A stretch of DNA of 64,000 nucleotides from Elusimicrobia bacterium GWA2_66_18 (GCA_001799675.1 MGTX01000009.1:44667-108666), one strand, 5' to 3'; positions 22,212 to 31,390 are shown, numbered from the stretch's first letter. Notes: a model not told the origin generated them from the letters alone. A program made the numbers and translations.

Positions 22212-23408
22212 TCAGGCCGCGGGAATCAGGAGGACGAAGCGCGAGCCGCGCCCGGGGCCCTCGCTCTCGGCCTCCACCGTGCCGCCGTGCTTGGCGGCGA
22301 TGCGCAGGGCGGACGACAACCCCAGGCCCGAACCGGAGCCCCTCTTGGTGGTGAAGAACGGCTCGAAGATCCGCTCCAGGTCCGCGGAAGAGATGCCCGC
22401 CCCGTCGTCGCGGACCTCCACGCGGTGAAATCCCTCCGCCGAGGAGGCGGCAACCCTCACCGCGCCCCCGTCGCCGACGGCCTCAAGCGCGTTCTGGAGC
22501 AGGGCCGCGAGCGCCTCGCGCAGGAGCGCGGCGTCGCCGCGCACGCGCATGCCCTCGCCCAGTCCCGACGCCGACACCCGCACGCGGCGCCGGCGCGCCT
22601 GCGTCTGGGCGGCCTTCAGCGCGGCCCGCAGCGGCTCGTGAAGGTCGAGAAGCGCCTCGTCCATCTCCTCGATGCGGCCCAGGTCGAGCAGGTCCTTGAG
22701 GATGCTCTTGCAGCGCTCGACCTCATCGAGGATCTCCCCCAGCTCCTTGAGCGCCTCCTTGTCCGCGGGGCGCTTGTGGGCGAGCACCTCGGCGTTGACC
22801 GAGATCGTCGTCAGCGGCCCCTTGATGCGGTGGGCCACCTCGCCGGCGACGCGCCCCAGGGTGGCCAGCCGGCCGACCGAGACGAGGCGCTCCTCGTAGC
22901 GGCGGCGCTGGTCGTCCTGGGCCCGGCGAAAATCGCGGCCCAGGATGGTCATGAGCGCGGAGGACGCGGCCAGGAAGACCGCGCGCAGCCAGAATTCCGG
23001 CGAGTGCGGCCAGCCCGTCACGGGGCGCCAGCCCGAGACCAGATAGAGCGCGAGCGTGATCCCGGCCGCGGCCAGATGCTGGCGCGGACTGCGCGTCAGC
23101 GCCGAGCCGAAGACGATGAGCAGATAGATGAGGAAAAGGTCGGCGCTCGAGCCCGTCCAGCCCAGGACCAAAGTCGCGGCCGCCGCGTCGCCCAGGAAGA
23201 GCCCCGCCTGGAACCACCAGCGCCCCAGCGTCCTTTCCGGCAGAAGGCGCACGAGGGCCAGGCTGCCGCACAGGAGGGCCGCGACCGCGGCGAGATGGGC
23301 CGGCTGCGTCGCGGTCCGGGTCTGGTAGACGAAGAGCAGGAGCAGCGACGCCATGAACAGGCCTTGGAAGGCGAAATAGACGGGGCGCTTGCCGGGCTCA
23401 GGGATCAA
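22212..23408 (-). CDS. Membrane-bound sensor histidine kinase
   Basis: A 398-residue kinase. The N-terminal 160 residues hold about five or six membrane helices and no periplasmic domain, so it probably senses membrane or cytoplasmic cues. The H-box reads GEVAHRIKGPLTTI with His193, an HR-I-K variant of the usual HE-I-R. N-box (LLQNALEAVGDGG), G1 (VRDDGAGI), F-box (FEPFFTTK) and G2 (GSGLGLS) are intact. It starts 11 bases inside the end of the response-regulator gene, its evident partner. Confidence 0.92.
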   Translation of the reverse strand: MIPEPGKRPVYFAFQGLFMASLLLLFVYQTRTATQPAHLAAVAALLCGSLALVRLLPERTLGRWWFQAGLFLGDAAAATLVLGWTGSSADLFLIYLLIVFGSALTRSPRQHLAAAGITLALYLVSGWRPVTGWPHSPEFWLRAVFLAASSALMTILGRDFRRAQDDQRRRYEERLVSVGRLATLGRVAGEVAHRIKGPLTTISVNAEVLAHKRPADKEALKELGEILDEVERCKSILKDLLDLGRIEEMDEALLDLHEPLRAALKAAQTQARRRRVRVSASGLGEGMRVRGDAALLREALAALLQNALEAVGDGGAVRVAASSAEGFHRVEVRDDGAGISSADLERIFEPFFTTKRGSGSGLGLSSALRIAAKHGGTVEAESEGPGRGSRFVLLIPAA

Positions 23409-24078
23409 GGCGGTAGCCGAGCTTGGGCGCGGTGGCGATCACGGCGCCCTTGGCTCCCAGCTTCTTGCGCAGGTTCTTGATATGCGTGTCGAGGCTGCGC
23501 GTGGGGACCCGGCGGCCGTAGGCCGAGGTGTTCTCGATGAGGAAATCCCGGGAAAGCGTCTTGCCCGCGTGGGCGGCGAGAAGGAGGAGAACCTCGAACT
23601 CGCGGGGCTGGAGGCGCAGCCGCCGGCCGGCGATGACCGCCGTCCGGCTCTCGGCGTCCAGGACCAGGCCGCCGACGCGGATGATCCTCCGTCTCTCCTT
23701 GGCGACGCCGGTCCGGCGCAGGACGGCCTGTATGCGGGCCATGAGCTCCATCGCCCCGAAAGGCTTGACGACATAGTCGTCGGCCCCCAGGTTGAGGCCC
23801 AGGACCTTGTCGCCCTCTCCGGCCGCGCCGGTGAGCATGATGACCGGGATGTCGCGCGTGGCGGCGTTCTCCTTGAATCTCCGCAGAAGGACGCGGCCGT
23901 CGCCGCCGGGGATTCTCACGTCGAGCAAGACGAGGTCGGGCTTCTTGGCGATGACCTCGGCCACGGCCCGGTCGCAGTCGGCGACCCAGTCCACCGAGAA
24001 GCCGGGGGCCATAGTCAGGGTCTTCTCGACCGCCTGCACGATCTTGGGGTCGTCTTCCACGATGACGATGCGGGGCAC
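23398..24078 (-). CDS. OmpR/PhoB-family response regulator
   Basis: A 226-residue regulator: receiver (IVIVEDD; phospho-acceptor Asp53 in LLDVRIPG; Thr in MLTGAAG; Lys in VVKPFG) and a winged-helix DNA-binding domain (LRLQPREFEVLLLLAAHAG, RSLDTHIKNLRKKLG). GTG 24078 is the start: it lies six bases after a TATACT on the minus strand, with no Shine-Dalgarno, and begins exactly at the beta-1 strand. It is the first gene of the operon with the kinase downstream. Confidence 0.92.
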   Translation of the reverse strand: MPRIVIVEDDPKIVQAVEKTLTMAPGFSVDWVADCDRAVAEVIAKKPDLVLLDVRIPGGDGRVLLRRFKENAATRDIPVIMLTGAAGEGDKVLGLNLGADDYVVKPFGAMELMARIQAVLRRTGVAKERRRIIRVGGLVLDAESRTAVIAGRRLRLQPREFEVLLLLAAHAGKTLSRDFLIENTSAYGRRVPTRSLDTHIKNLRKKLGAKGAVIATAPKLGYRLDP

Positions 24079-24084
24079 CCCGGT

Positions 24085-24114
24085 AGTATATAGGAATTCA
24101 CATTTCGCCCACAA
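24085..24114 (-). promoter_or_regulatory. Promoter of the two-component operon, leaderless type
   Basis: On the minus strand TTGTGG (24114-24109), an 18-base spacer and TATACT (24090-24085) precede the GTG at 24078 by six bases. Transcription would begin at the start codon. Confidence 0.5.
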
Positions 24115-24121
24115 TCCCAGA

Positions 24122-24150
24122 TTGCGGGCGACCGGCCTATCTGCTATGCT
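24122..24150 (+). promoter_or_regulatory. Promoter of the first pilin gene
   Basis: TTGCGG (24122-24127), 17 bases, TATGCT (24145-24150). The transcript would have a leader of about 26 bases containing GGAGGAAAG before the ATG at 24183, that is a normal leadered mRNA. Confidence 0.5.
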
Positions 24151-24182
24151 CAGAGGGTCGTCCAAACATCGTTGGAGGAAAG

Positions 24183-24644
24183 ATGAACAAGAGATTTCTG
24201 CAGGCGGCCAAGCGCCCCGCGTCAGGCTTCACGCTCATCGAGCTGCTGGTCGTCGTCCTCATCATCGGCATTTTGGCCGCGATCGCGGTGCCCCAATACT
24301 TCAAGATCGTCGAGAAGGGCAAGGCGGCGGAAGCAAGCAACTATATCGCGGCCGTGGCAGGCGCACAGGAAAGCTATCTGGCAAGATATGGCTCCTACTG
24401 CACAACGCTGACCAGCTGCCTTGGCACCTCCACCGCCTTCGATATCGGCCTACCGCTCGCATCGGCGCTCAAATACTTTTCTGTAACGCAAGGGGCCGGT
24501 AGCAGTACGCCTGGTTGGTCAGCCTCCCTCCAACGCCGCACTCCATATCCGGCCATATACTCCAACTACACCATGACCTACGACAGGAACGCCAATCCCC
24601 CACTGACTTGCAGCGGCACCAACTGCTCGGATATGTTGCCTTAA
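24183..24644 (+). CDS. Type IV major-pilin-like prepilin (pilin A)
   Basis: A 153-residue prepilin. A short basic leader ends in Gly15, followed by FTLIELLVVVLIIGILAAIA, the canonical prepilin peptidase site with Glu at +5 and an assembly helix. The globular part has Cys in SYCTTLTSC and near the end in TCSGTNC, likely disulfides. ATG follows GGAGGAAAG. The 3' half is AT-richer than surrounding genes. It is followed 11 bases later by a GT-C/TPR membrane protein. The related pilin at 28083 shares the helix and the segment VPQYxKIVEKGK. Confidence 0.93.
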   Translation: MNKRFLQAAKRPASGFTLIELLVVVLIIGILAAIAVPQYFKIVEKGKAAEASNYIAAVAGAQESYLARYGSYCTTLTSCLGTSTAFDIGLPLASALKYFSVTQGAGSSTPGWSASLQRRTPYPAIYSNYTMTYDRNANPPLTCSGTNCSDMLP

Positions 24645-24655
24645 CGCGTCCCTCG

Positions 24656-26257
24656 TTGCATTCAGCGACGCGGTCCCGCCTCAAAGAAGCGGCTCTGCCG
24701 CTGTTCGCCGCGCTTGCGACCGCCGTCGTTTTTTGGACTTGCCTGCGCTGCGGCTTCATCACCTTCGACGACCCTTTTTTCCTCGAGCGGGCGACCCGCG
24801 GACTCGGCGCGTCGGCCTGGCGAGAACTGCTGACGCGGCAATGCCTCGGCAAGTACGCGCCGCTCTCCTCCCTGACCCTGGCCGCCGACTTCGCGCTCTG
24901 GGGCGTGAACCCCTTCGGCTATCACCTGACCAATCTCATCCTCCATGCCGCCAACGCGGCCCTGTTCTACGCGCTGGCCCTGGAGCTCTTCGCCGCGGGC
25001 GCCGCGAACGAACGCGACCGGGCCTCCGCGGTCGTCGCGGCCCTGGCGTTTTCACTGCATCCGCTGCGCGTCCAATCGGTGGCGTGGACCTCCGAGCGTC
25101 ACGGCGTGACGTGCGGCTTTTTCTTCCTGCTGACGCTGCTGCTCTGGTTGAGGTCGTTTCGTCCCGGTGAGACGCGCGCGGCGCGCTGGAGGACCGCATC
25201 CCTGGGCGCCTTCTTCCTGGCGCTCCTCTCGAAACCGGCGGCCATCCCCCTTCCGGCCGTCCTCTTCCTGCTCGACGTCTGGCCCCTGCGCCGCTGGACC
25301 GCCGAGCCGCGGCGGCGGTCCCGGGAGCGTCTGCTCGCCCTCGCCTTAGAAAAAGCTCCTTTCCTCGCCCTTTCCGCCGTTTTCTCGGTCGTCGCGGTCT
25401 ACGCGCAGGCGCGGGCGGAAGCGATCGTCTCCATGGCGGCCGCACCCCTCGCGCAGAGGGCCCCTGTGGTTCTCATCGGACTCGTGTTTTACCTCGGCAA
25501 GACGCTGTGGCCGGCGGCGCTGGGCATCTACGAGTTGAACTGGCATGTCTTGCGCGAAGCGACGCTCGTCGGAGCCGCGGCTACGGCCGCGCTTCTTGCC
25601 GCCGCGGCCGCCCGGCGCCGGCTGCGCGCGCCCCTCCTGTGCGCCCTCGCCTACCAGACCATCATGCTCGCGCCGGTCCTGGGCTTCATCACCCTCGGCC
25701 ACGAGACCGGCGCCGACCGCTACTCCTACCTGTCCGGCCTCGCCTGGGCCGCGCTCGCGGGGGCCGGTTTCCGCGCGCTCGCGCGCGCGCGCCCGGTCCC
25801 GGCCGTGGCGCTGGCCGCGGTCGCGCTGATGGCGCTCTCGATCCGGTCCCGCGCCCAGATCGAGATATGGAAAGACTCCCGGACGTTCTGGCGGCATGAT
25901 CTGAGGGTGAATCCCTTCTCGGTGGGCGCGCGCATCGGCCTGGCGGATTATTACGCGCGCGATGGCGCGAGCTACGGCAGGGCGATCCTCTACTTGGAAG
26001 AACAAACGCTCCTTTTCCCCGAGGACGCGAAATCCCGCAAGGTGCTGGACGAGCTGACGAAACAGCATCACGTCACCAAACGAGATCACGCGCGCTTCCA
26101 CGAGCAGTTCGGACGGGAGTTCGCCGCGCGCGCCGAGTTCGCCGAGGCGGCCTGGCATTTCGAGCGGGCGCTCCGCTACGATCCGGCCTCCCGTAAACTG
26201 CGCGGGGAGCTCGCGGACGCCCGGCGCAACGCGCGGAGGGCCCCGGCTCCTCAGTAA
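24656..26257 (+). CDS. GT-C-like membrane protein with C-terminal TPR-like repeats (TMTC-type architecture)
   Basis: About 533 residues: ten or so membrane helices, then a helical C-terminal segment (GASYGRAILYLEEQ, FAEAAWHFERALRYDPASRK). The first loop has TFDDPFF with a DD pair and a later loop HPLRVQSVAWTSERHG; both resemble TMTC/GT-C glycosyltransferase motifs, where an acidic pair in loop 1 is catalytic. Late GADRYSYLSGLAWAA is also conserved in that group. The likely start is TTG 24656, after the pilin stop; there is no ATG nearby and no clear ribosome site, so the N-terminus is uncertain. A paralogue on the other strand ends seven bases inside it. Confidence 0.75.
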   Translation: MHSATRSRLKEAALPLFAALATAVVFWTCLRCGFITFDDPFFLERATRGLGASAWRELLTRQCLGKYAPLSSLTLAADFALWGVNPFGYHLTNLILHAANAALFYALALELFAAGAANERDRASAVVAALAFSLHPLRVQSVAWTSERHGVTCGFFFLLTLLLWLRSFRPGETRAARWRTASLGAFFLALLSKPAAIPLPAVLFLLDVWPLRRWTAEPRRRSRERLLALALEKAPFLALSAVFSVVAVYAQARAEAIVSMAAAPLAQRAPVVLIGLVFYLGKTLWPAALGIYELNWHVLREATLVGAAATAALLAAAAARRRLRAPLLCALAYQTIMLAPVLGFITLGHETGADRYSYLSGLAWAALAGAGFRALARARPVPAVALAAVALMALSIRSRAQIEIWKDSRTFWRHDLRVNPFSVGARIGLADYYARDGASYGRAILYLEEQTLLFPEDAKSRKVLDELTKQHHVTKRDHARFHEQFGREFAARAEFAEAAWHFERALRYDPASRKLRGELADARRNARRAPAPQ

Positions 26258-27930
26258 ACGGCGCCGCGCGCTTGCGCGAGATGGCCGCGGTAGAGCGGGT
26301 TGGCGGGCTCCAGGCGCACCGCTTCGGCGAATTCGGCCGCCGCGCCTTCGGCGTCGCCGGCAACCGCGAGCGCCGCGCCCAGGTGGTCGCGCCGCTGGGC
26401 GGAGCGCGGCTCGCGCCCGACGGCGGCGCGGAAATGGGGCAGGGCCAGGTCGACGCGTCCACGAGAGAACAGGAGCCCGCCCAGCGCGTCGTGGGCCTCG
26501 GCGAGGCCGGGACTGAGGGCGAGAGCCCGCCTGATGTTCTCTTCCGCCTCGGCGGAGCGGCCGGCGGCGGCGGCGAGCGCGCCGAGTTGCAGGAAGATCG
26601 GCGCCCGATCCGGGCAGTTCTTCAAGGCCGCGCGCGCGAGCGTCCCGGCCTCGGAAATACGGCCGACGCCGGCCAGCGCCGCGCCGAGGCCTCTTTGCGC
26701 GTCGCAGGATTGCGGGAATTGACGATAGACGTCGCTCCAGAGCGCCACGTCGTCGCGCCATAACGCCGTCTGCGACCAGGTCAAGGCGGCGAGCGCGGGA
26801 ATCGCGGCCGCGGCGAGCGCCGCGGGGGCGGCGGCTCCCGGGCCGCGGCGCAGGCGCGCGGCGGAAAGAGCGACGGCGGTTCCGGCGAGAACCGCCCAGC
26901 CCAGGCAGGACAGGTACGAGTAGCGCAGAGCCGCGCTCTGCCCGCCGTTTTGCAGAAGACCCAGCACGGGGAAAATCATCGCCGAGTAGTAGATCCATAA
27001 CGCCGCGCGAGCTTCGGGGCGAACGCCGGCCTTGCGCAGCCCCAGGGCCGCGGCCGCGGCGGCCAGAATGCCGGCGATGACGCGCGGTTCGACGAGCGAC
27101 ATGCCGAGGGGACGCGGATAGAGCGCGCAAAGCCCCGCGGGGATGAGCGTTTTGACGATATAGAAGCCGAAGCCGAACGCCGTTTGCGCAAGCCGCGACG
27201 TCATGCCGTAATCCGACAGGCGGGCGAAATTGCCCGAACGCATCTGAGCGCCTACGGCGAGCGCGGCGCCGGCCGCCGAGAGCAGCAGGTAAGGAAGTTT
27301 CTCCCGCAGGCAGGCGCGCCAAGCGCCGGACGAGGGCCTCGGCGCAAGACGCCGCAGCGGGAAGATATCCAGCGCGACGAGCGCGGCCGGAAGCGGGATG
27401 ACCGTCGCCTTGGACAAAACGGCGGCCGCATAGGCCAAGAGCGCGATAGCCCTCCGCCGAGGGGACGCGCCGCCGGGTCCGGAATGATCCCGTACGTAGA
27501 ACAGGAGAGTCGATAGAAAAAAGAAGCCGGCGAGCACGTCCCGCCTCTCGCTGGCCCAAGCGACCGACTCCACGCGCATGGGATGGACGGAGAACAGCAG
27601 CGCCGCGGCGACGGCGCCGGCGTCGACGGCGCCGGCGTCGATCCCGGCGCCGACGCCCAGCAGGATCAACTCGCGCGCGAGAATGAAGAACAGCGCCGCG
27701 TTCGCGGCGTGGAAGATCACGTTCGTGAGATGGAAGCCGACTGGATCGAGGCCCCACACGGCGTAGTCGACCCCCATGGAAATCCAGGCCAGCGGGGCGT
27801 AGTTGGCCATGTGAAACGTCGTGAACATCCAGCGCAGGCGCCGCGCGTCGAAGCCGCGGTAACCGATGTTGTCGACGATGAGCGCCGCGTCATCCCAAAC
27901 GAAGCCGTTGGCCAACGCCCGCGCGAACAC
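26251..27930 (-). CDS. GT-C-like membrane protein with C-terminal TPRs (TMTC-type architecture), paralogue
   Basis: About 559 residues from GTG 27930. Loop 1 has FVWDDAALIVDN (Asp13, Asp14), and a later loop HPMRVESVAWASERRD, sharing 11 of 16 positions with its convergent neighbour. Around ten helices are followed by at least three TPRs (PIFLQLGALAAAAGRSAEA, EAHDALGGLLFSRGRVDLA, RRDHLGAALAVAGDAEGA). The frame stays open upstream to 28008 and encodes the rest of a first helix (LFILSAVVAVVTAAVF) but offers no ATG, so the true start may be a CTG near 27963 or the 5' end may be damaged. Confidence 0.75.
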   Translation of the reverse strand: MFARALANGFVWDDAALIVDNIGYRGFDARRLRWMFTTFHMANYAPLAWISMGVDYAVWGLDPVGFHLTNVIFHAANAALFFILARELILLGVGAGIDAGAVDAGAVAAALLFSVHPMRVESVAWASERRDVLAGFFFLSTLLFYVRDHSGPGGASPRRRAIALLAYAAAVLSKATVIPLPAALVALDIFPLRRLAPRPSSGAWRACLREKLPYLLLSAAGAALAVGAQMRSGNFARLSDYGMTSRLAQTAFGFGFYIVKTLIPAGLCALYPRPLGMSLVEPRVIAGILAAAAAALGLRKAGVRPEARAALWIYYSAMIFPVLGLLQNGGQSAALRYSYLSCLGWAVLAGTAVALSAARLRRGPGAAAPAALAAAAIPALAALTWSQTALWRDDVALWSDVYRQFPQSCDAQRGLGAALAGVGRISEAGTLARAALKNCPDRAPIFLQLGALAAAAGRSAEAEENIRRALALSPGLAEAHDALGGLLFSRGRVDLALPHFRAAVGREPRSAQRRDHLGAALAVAGDAEGAAAEFAEAVRLEPANPLYRGHLAQARGAVY

Positions 27931-28082
27931 CGCCGCGGTGACGACCGCGACGACGGCGGACAGGATGAAAAGCCGACGCGTCCTCTCTGGGTTCTCGATG
28001 CCCCTTCATGGTATCTAAATGCGGGGTGGATTATCCCGCGTGCGCTTTCGTAAGATCGTTCCATCATATCTTCGGAGGCACG

Positions 28083-28520
28083 ATGACCAAGAAACTCATG
28101 AGAACGGCCAAGCACCCCGCATCCGGCTTCAAGCTCATCGAACTGATGGTCGCCGCCCTCGTCCTCGGCATTTTGGCCGCGATCGCGGTCCCTCAATACT
28201 ACAAGATCGTCGAAAAAGGAAAGTTCGCCGAGAGCATGGAGTGGCTCAGCGGCCTCAACGGCGCGCAGGATCGCTACCTGGCCAGGAACAGCGTCTACTT
28301 CGGCGGGACCATCACCCCGACTTCCTTTGATGCGAACCTGGGCAACATGGCCAATTTCACGGCGGGCGCCGTGACCGCCGCCACGAACATATCCTGGACG
28401 ATCACCCTGACCCGCAAGGCCCCGTGCCCGGCCGCCTACGGTTGCTACACCCTGACCTATACCTCGCCGCCCAGCACCCTCATCTGCAGCCAATCGGACT
28501 GCACCGACGACCTCCTCTGA
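28083..28520 (+). CDS. Type IV pilin-like prepilin (pilin B)
   Basis: A 145-residue prepilin with leader ending in Gly15 and mature start FKLIELMVAALVLGILAAIA. Lys at mature position 2 replaces the usual Thr, while Phe1 and Glu5 are kept, so cleavage is expected. Cys pairs in APCPAAYGC and ICSQSDC suggest disulfides. ATG 28083 follows GGAGG; the open frame extends to 28008 but without pilin features. It flanks the GT-C/TPR pair on the opposite side from pilin A. Confidence 0.9.
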   Translation: MTKKLMRTAKHPASGFKLIELMVAALVLGILAAIAVPQYYKIVEKGKFAESMEWLSGLNGAQDRYLARNSVYFGGTITPTSFDANLGNMANFTAGAVTAATNISWTITLTRKAPCPAAYGCYTLTYTSPPSTLICSQSDCTDDLL

Positions 28521-28539
28521 GCGCCGGCAGAATGGGATC

Positions 28540-29718
28540 ATGATGAGATACCTCATTCTCGGCGCCGGCTTCCAGGGCCGCGCCTGCGCCTACGACATGC
28601 TGCGCAACCCCGCGGTCGCAACGGTGACGCTCGCCGACGCCTCGGCCGAGAACCTGGCCTCGGCCAAGGCCTTCCTCGCCAAGGTCTCCCGGGGACGCGC
28701 GAAGTTCAAGCGCCTCGACGCCGGCGACCCCGCCGCGGTCAAGCGCGCGGCCGCGGGCTGCGGCGCGCTGGTCTCCTGCGTCCCCTATTTCCTGAACCTG
28801 CCCCTGGCCAAGGCCGCCGTCGCCGCGCGCGTGAACTTCGTCGACCTCGGCGGCGACACCGGCATCGTCAAGAGGGAGATCGCCCTGCACGCCTCGGCCG
28901 AGAAGGCCGGCGTCTGCGTCCTGCCCGACAACGGCCTGGGGCCGGGCATGATCTCGACTCTGGCCGTGCACGCCATGTCCATGCTCGACCGGACCGACGA
29001 GGTCATGATCTACGACGGCGGCCTGCCCCAAAAGCCCGTCCCTCCGCTCGACTACATGCTAACCTTCTCCGAGCACGGCCTCATCAACGAATATGCCGGC
29101 GCCGCGGTGGCCCTGCGCGAGGGCAAGCTCGTGAGCGTGCCGGCTCTCTCGGAGCTGGACGTCCTGGACCTGCCGCCCCTGGGCCTAGTCGAGGCGGGGC
29201 ACGCCGCGGGCGGCCTCTCCACTTTGGCCGAGACCTGCGCGGGCAAGGTCAAGACCATGTTCAACAAGTTCCTCCGCTACCCCGGGCACATCCCCGCCAT
29301 GGCGGCGATGCGCGCGCTCGGCTTCTTCGACCTGGCGCCGGTCGAGATCCGCAAGGGCGTCAAGATCGCCCCGCGCGAACTCGCCGCGAAGCTCTTCCGC
29401 CGCCACTTCCACCGCCCCGGCGACGAGGATCTCGTCGTCATCCACAGCATCGTGCGCGGCGTCAAGGACGGCCGAGCGGCCGAGGTCGTCCACGACCTGC
29501 TCGACCGCTACGACCGCGAGAGCGCCATGACCGCCATGATGCGCGCCACGGCCTTCCCCGCTTCCATCGTCGCCCAGATGGCCGCCGAGGGCCGCATCAA
29601 GCCCGGGGCCTATGCCGTCGAGCGCGGCGTGCCCCCCGTGCCCTTCATCGAGGAAGCGCGCAAGCGCGGCTTCGACCTGCGCTGGAAGTTCCGCTGGCTT
29701 GACCGACGGCCTCAGTAG
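28540..29718 (+). CDS. Saccharopine dehydrogenase-family oxidoreductase
   Basis: A 392-residue NAD(P)-dependent enzyme. The N-terminus (YLILGAGFQGRACAYDMLR) is a GxGxxG Rossmann fold, followed by the family stretches VSCVPYFLNLPLAKAA and VCVLPDNGLGPGMIS. This resembles lysine 6-dehydrogenase and carboxynorspermidine/saccharopine reductases; the exact substrate is open. The ATG lies six bases after CAGAAT, close to the leaderless pattern, 19 bases after the pilin stop. It ends seven bases inside the convergent stress-protein gene. Confidence 0.88.
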   Translation: MMRYLILGAGFQGRACAYDMLRNPAVATVTLADASAENLASAKAFLAKVSRGRAKFKRLDAGDPAAVKRAAAGCGALVSCVPYFLNLPLAKAAVAARVNFVDLGGDTGIVKREIALHASAEKAGVCVLPDNGLGPGMISTLAVHAMSMLDRTDEVMIYDGGLPQKPVPPLDYMLTFSEHGLINEYAGAAVALREGKLVSVPALSELDVLDLPPLGLVEAGHAAGGLSTLAETCAGKVKTMFNKFLRYPGHIPAMAAMRALGFFDLAPVEIRKGVKIAPRELAAKLFRRHFHRPGDEDLVVIHSIVRGVKDGRAAEVVHDLLDRYDRESAMTAMMRATAFPASIVAQMAAEGRIKPGAYAVERGVPPVPFIEEARKRGFDLRWKFRWLDRRPQ

Positions 29719-30593
29719 AGGGTGACCCCCGTCTTGGCCTTCGCCGGGGCGGGCACGGTCATCACCGGGACCGCGCAGAAGCGCAGGACCCGCTCGGCCG
29801 TCGTGCCCAGGATGAGGTCCCCCAAGAAGGACTTGCGGTGGGCGGAGAGAACCACCAGGTCGTAGGAGGCGGATTGCGCCAGGATCTCGCGGCGCGCCTC
29901 GCCCACGCGCACCGACGCCCTCACCCGCAAGGCCGCGGGGCGTCCCAGCACCGCGTCAAGCCGCGCGCGCAGGCGAGCGAGCGCCAGCCCCTCGTCATCG
30001 GCCGCGGAACGCACGAGGAGCGCGCTCAGGCGCGCCCGGCAGGAGCGCGCGACGAGCTGGGCGGCCCGCAGGGCCTCGTCGGAATACCGGGTCAGGTTCA
30101 CCGGACAGAGCACCCGGCGCACCCGGAAGGGGCCTCGGAAGGGGCGAACGATGAGGACCGGGACCCGGGCGCGGGAAACGACCTCCTCGGCCACGGAACC
30201 GGCCGCGAAGCGCGACAGGCCCCTGCGGCCGTGCGTCCCCATCACGATCAAGTCCGCCGCGCGGCCGCGGGCCAGGGCGGCCGCCATCCGCTCCGGACGC
30301 CCGCGCGCCGTGCGCACGCGGAAGCGCCCCGCCGGCAGGCCGGCGGCCTCGCGGCGCAGGCGCGCCTCGCGCCACGCGCGGAACTCGCGAAACTGGCGCG
30401 CGATCTCCCCGGCGGCGTCGGCGCCCTCCTCGACGGAAAAACCGAGGAGGCTGGGCGGCAAGCTCTCGACGTACACGGCGCTCAGAGAGGAGCGGAAGCG
30501 CCGGGCCAGGTCTCGGCCGGCGCGCAAGGCGGCCAGGGATGGCTCGGTCGTGTCGGCGGGCACGAGGATGCGGCGCGGCGGGAAGCGTATCAT
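29712..30593 (-). CDS. Tandem universal stress protein (two UspA domains)
   Basis: A 293-residue cytoplasmic protein made of two UspA domains. The first (residues 1-150) starts RRILVPADTTEPS and has the ATP-binding GTHGRRGLSRFAAGSVAEEV with the GxxG-N9-GS pattern. The second starts RRVLCPVNLTRYSDEAL and ends with a weaker SAHRKSFLGDLILGTTAERV. Only the first domain is close to consensus for nucleotide binding. The start is ATG 30593. It is monocistronic. Confidence 0.9.
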   Translation of the reverse strand: MIRFPPRRILVPADTTEPSLAALRAGRDLARRFRSSLSAVYVESLPPSLLGFSVEEGADAAGEIARQFREFRAWREARLRREAAGLPAGRFRVRTARGRPERMAAALARGRAADLIVMGTHGRRGLSRFAAGSVAEEVVSRARVPVLIVRPFRGPFRVRRVLCPVNLTRYSDEALRAAQLVARSCRARLSALLVRSAADDEGLALARLRARLDAVLGRPAALRVRASVRVGEARREILAQSASYDLVVLSAHRKSFLGDLILGTTAERVLRFCAVPVMTVPAPAKAKTGVTLY

Positions 30594-30671
30594 GACGGTC
30601 CTCCGGTCCGGCTGCAAGGTGATGTTGCAACGCTTGAGCCGGGCCTCTTCCCCCGTCCGCGCCCAATCTGT

Positions 30672-30677
30672 TATATT
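30672..30677 (+). promoter_or_regulatory. Leaderless-type -10 element before the cyclophilin gene
   Basis: TATATT ends exactly six bases before the ATG at 30684 and no ribosome site is present. A weak TTCCCC lies 18 bases upstream. Confidence 0.5.
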
Positions 30678-30683
30678 GCCGCC

Positions 30684-31376
30684 ATGAGAAACCGCCTTTT
30701 CGCCGCCTTCTCCGTCCTCGCATTCTTGAGCGCAGCCGCGTGCGACAAGAAGTCCGCGCCGGCCGCGTCCAGCACCGCCGCCGCCCCGTCCGCCGCCCCC
30801 GTCCCCGCCGCCAATCCGGCCCCGCCGGCGGCCGAGAAGTCCCCCTCGGTCTTCAAGGCCAAATTCGCCACGACCCAGGGCGATTTCGTCCTCGAGGTCC
30901 ACCGCGACTGGGCCCCCAACGGCGCCGACCGCTTCTATAACCTCGTTAAGACCGGTTTCTTCGACGACGTGTCCTTCTTCCGCGTCATCGACGGCTTCAT
31001 GGCCCAGACCGGCATCCACGGCGACCCGGCCGTCTCGGCCAAGTGGCGCGAGGCCAATATCCCCGACGACCCGTCCGCGGGCCAGTCCAATCTGCGCGGC
31101 ATGGCGACCTTCGCCACCGCCGGCCCCGGCACCCGCACCACGCAGTTCTTCCTGAACTTCAAGGACAACTCCTTCCTCGACAACCAGGGCTTCCCGCCCT
31201 TCGGCAAGGTCGTGGAGGGCCTTGAGGTCCTCGACAAGCTCTACCGGGGCTACGGCGAAGGCGCGCCCATGGGCGGCGGCCCGGACCAGGGTCGTCTCCA
31301 GGCCCAGGGCAACGCCTACCTGAAGGCGGACTTCCCGAAATTAGACGCCATCAAGACCGCGAGCCTCGTCCCCTGA
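30684..31376 (+). CDS. Cyclophilin-type peptidyl-prolyl isomerase lipoprotein
   Basis: A 230-residue exported isomerase. The signal ends in the lipobox LSAAAC (Cys about residue 20), then an Ala/Pro linker to about residue 55, then a cyclophilin domain: FKAKFATTQGDFVLEVHRD, FDDVSFFRVIDGFMAQTG, GTRTTQFFLNFKDN and FGKVVEGLEVLDKL. FFRVIDGFMAQTG and TTQFFLN carry catalytic Arg, Phe, Gln positions of the family. It would fold envelope proteins at a membrane surface. The frame is open far upstream, but the lipoprotein signal fixes the start. Confidence 0.92.
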   Translation: MRNRLFAAFSVLAFLSAAACDKKSAPAASSTAAAPSAAPVPAANPAPPAAEKSPSVFKAKFATTQGDFVLEVHRDWAPNGADRFYNLVKTGFFDDVSFFRVIDGFMAQTGIHGDPAVSAKWREANIPDDPSAGQSNLRGMATFATAGPGTRTTQFFLNFKDNSFLDNQGFPPFGKVVEGLEVLDKLYRGYGEGAPMGGGPDQGRLQAQGNAYLKADFPKLDAIKTASLVP

Positions 31377-31390
31377 TCCTGAAAACCTCG

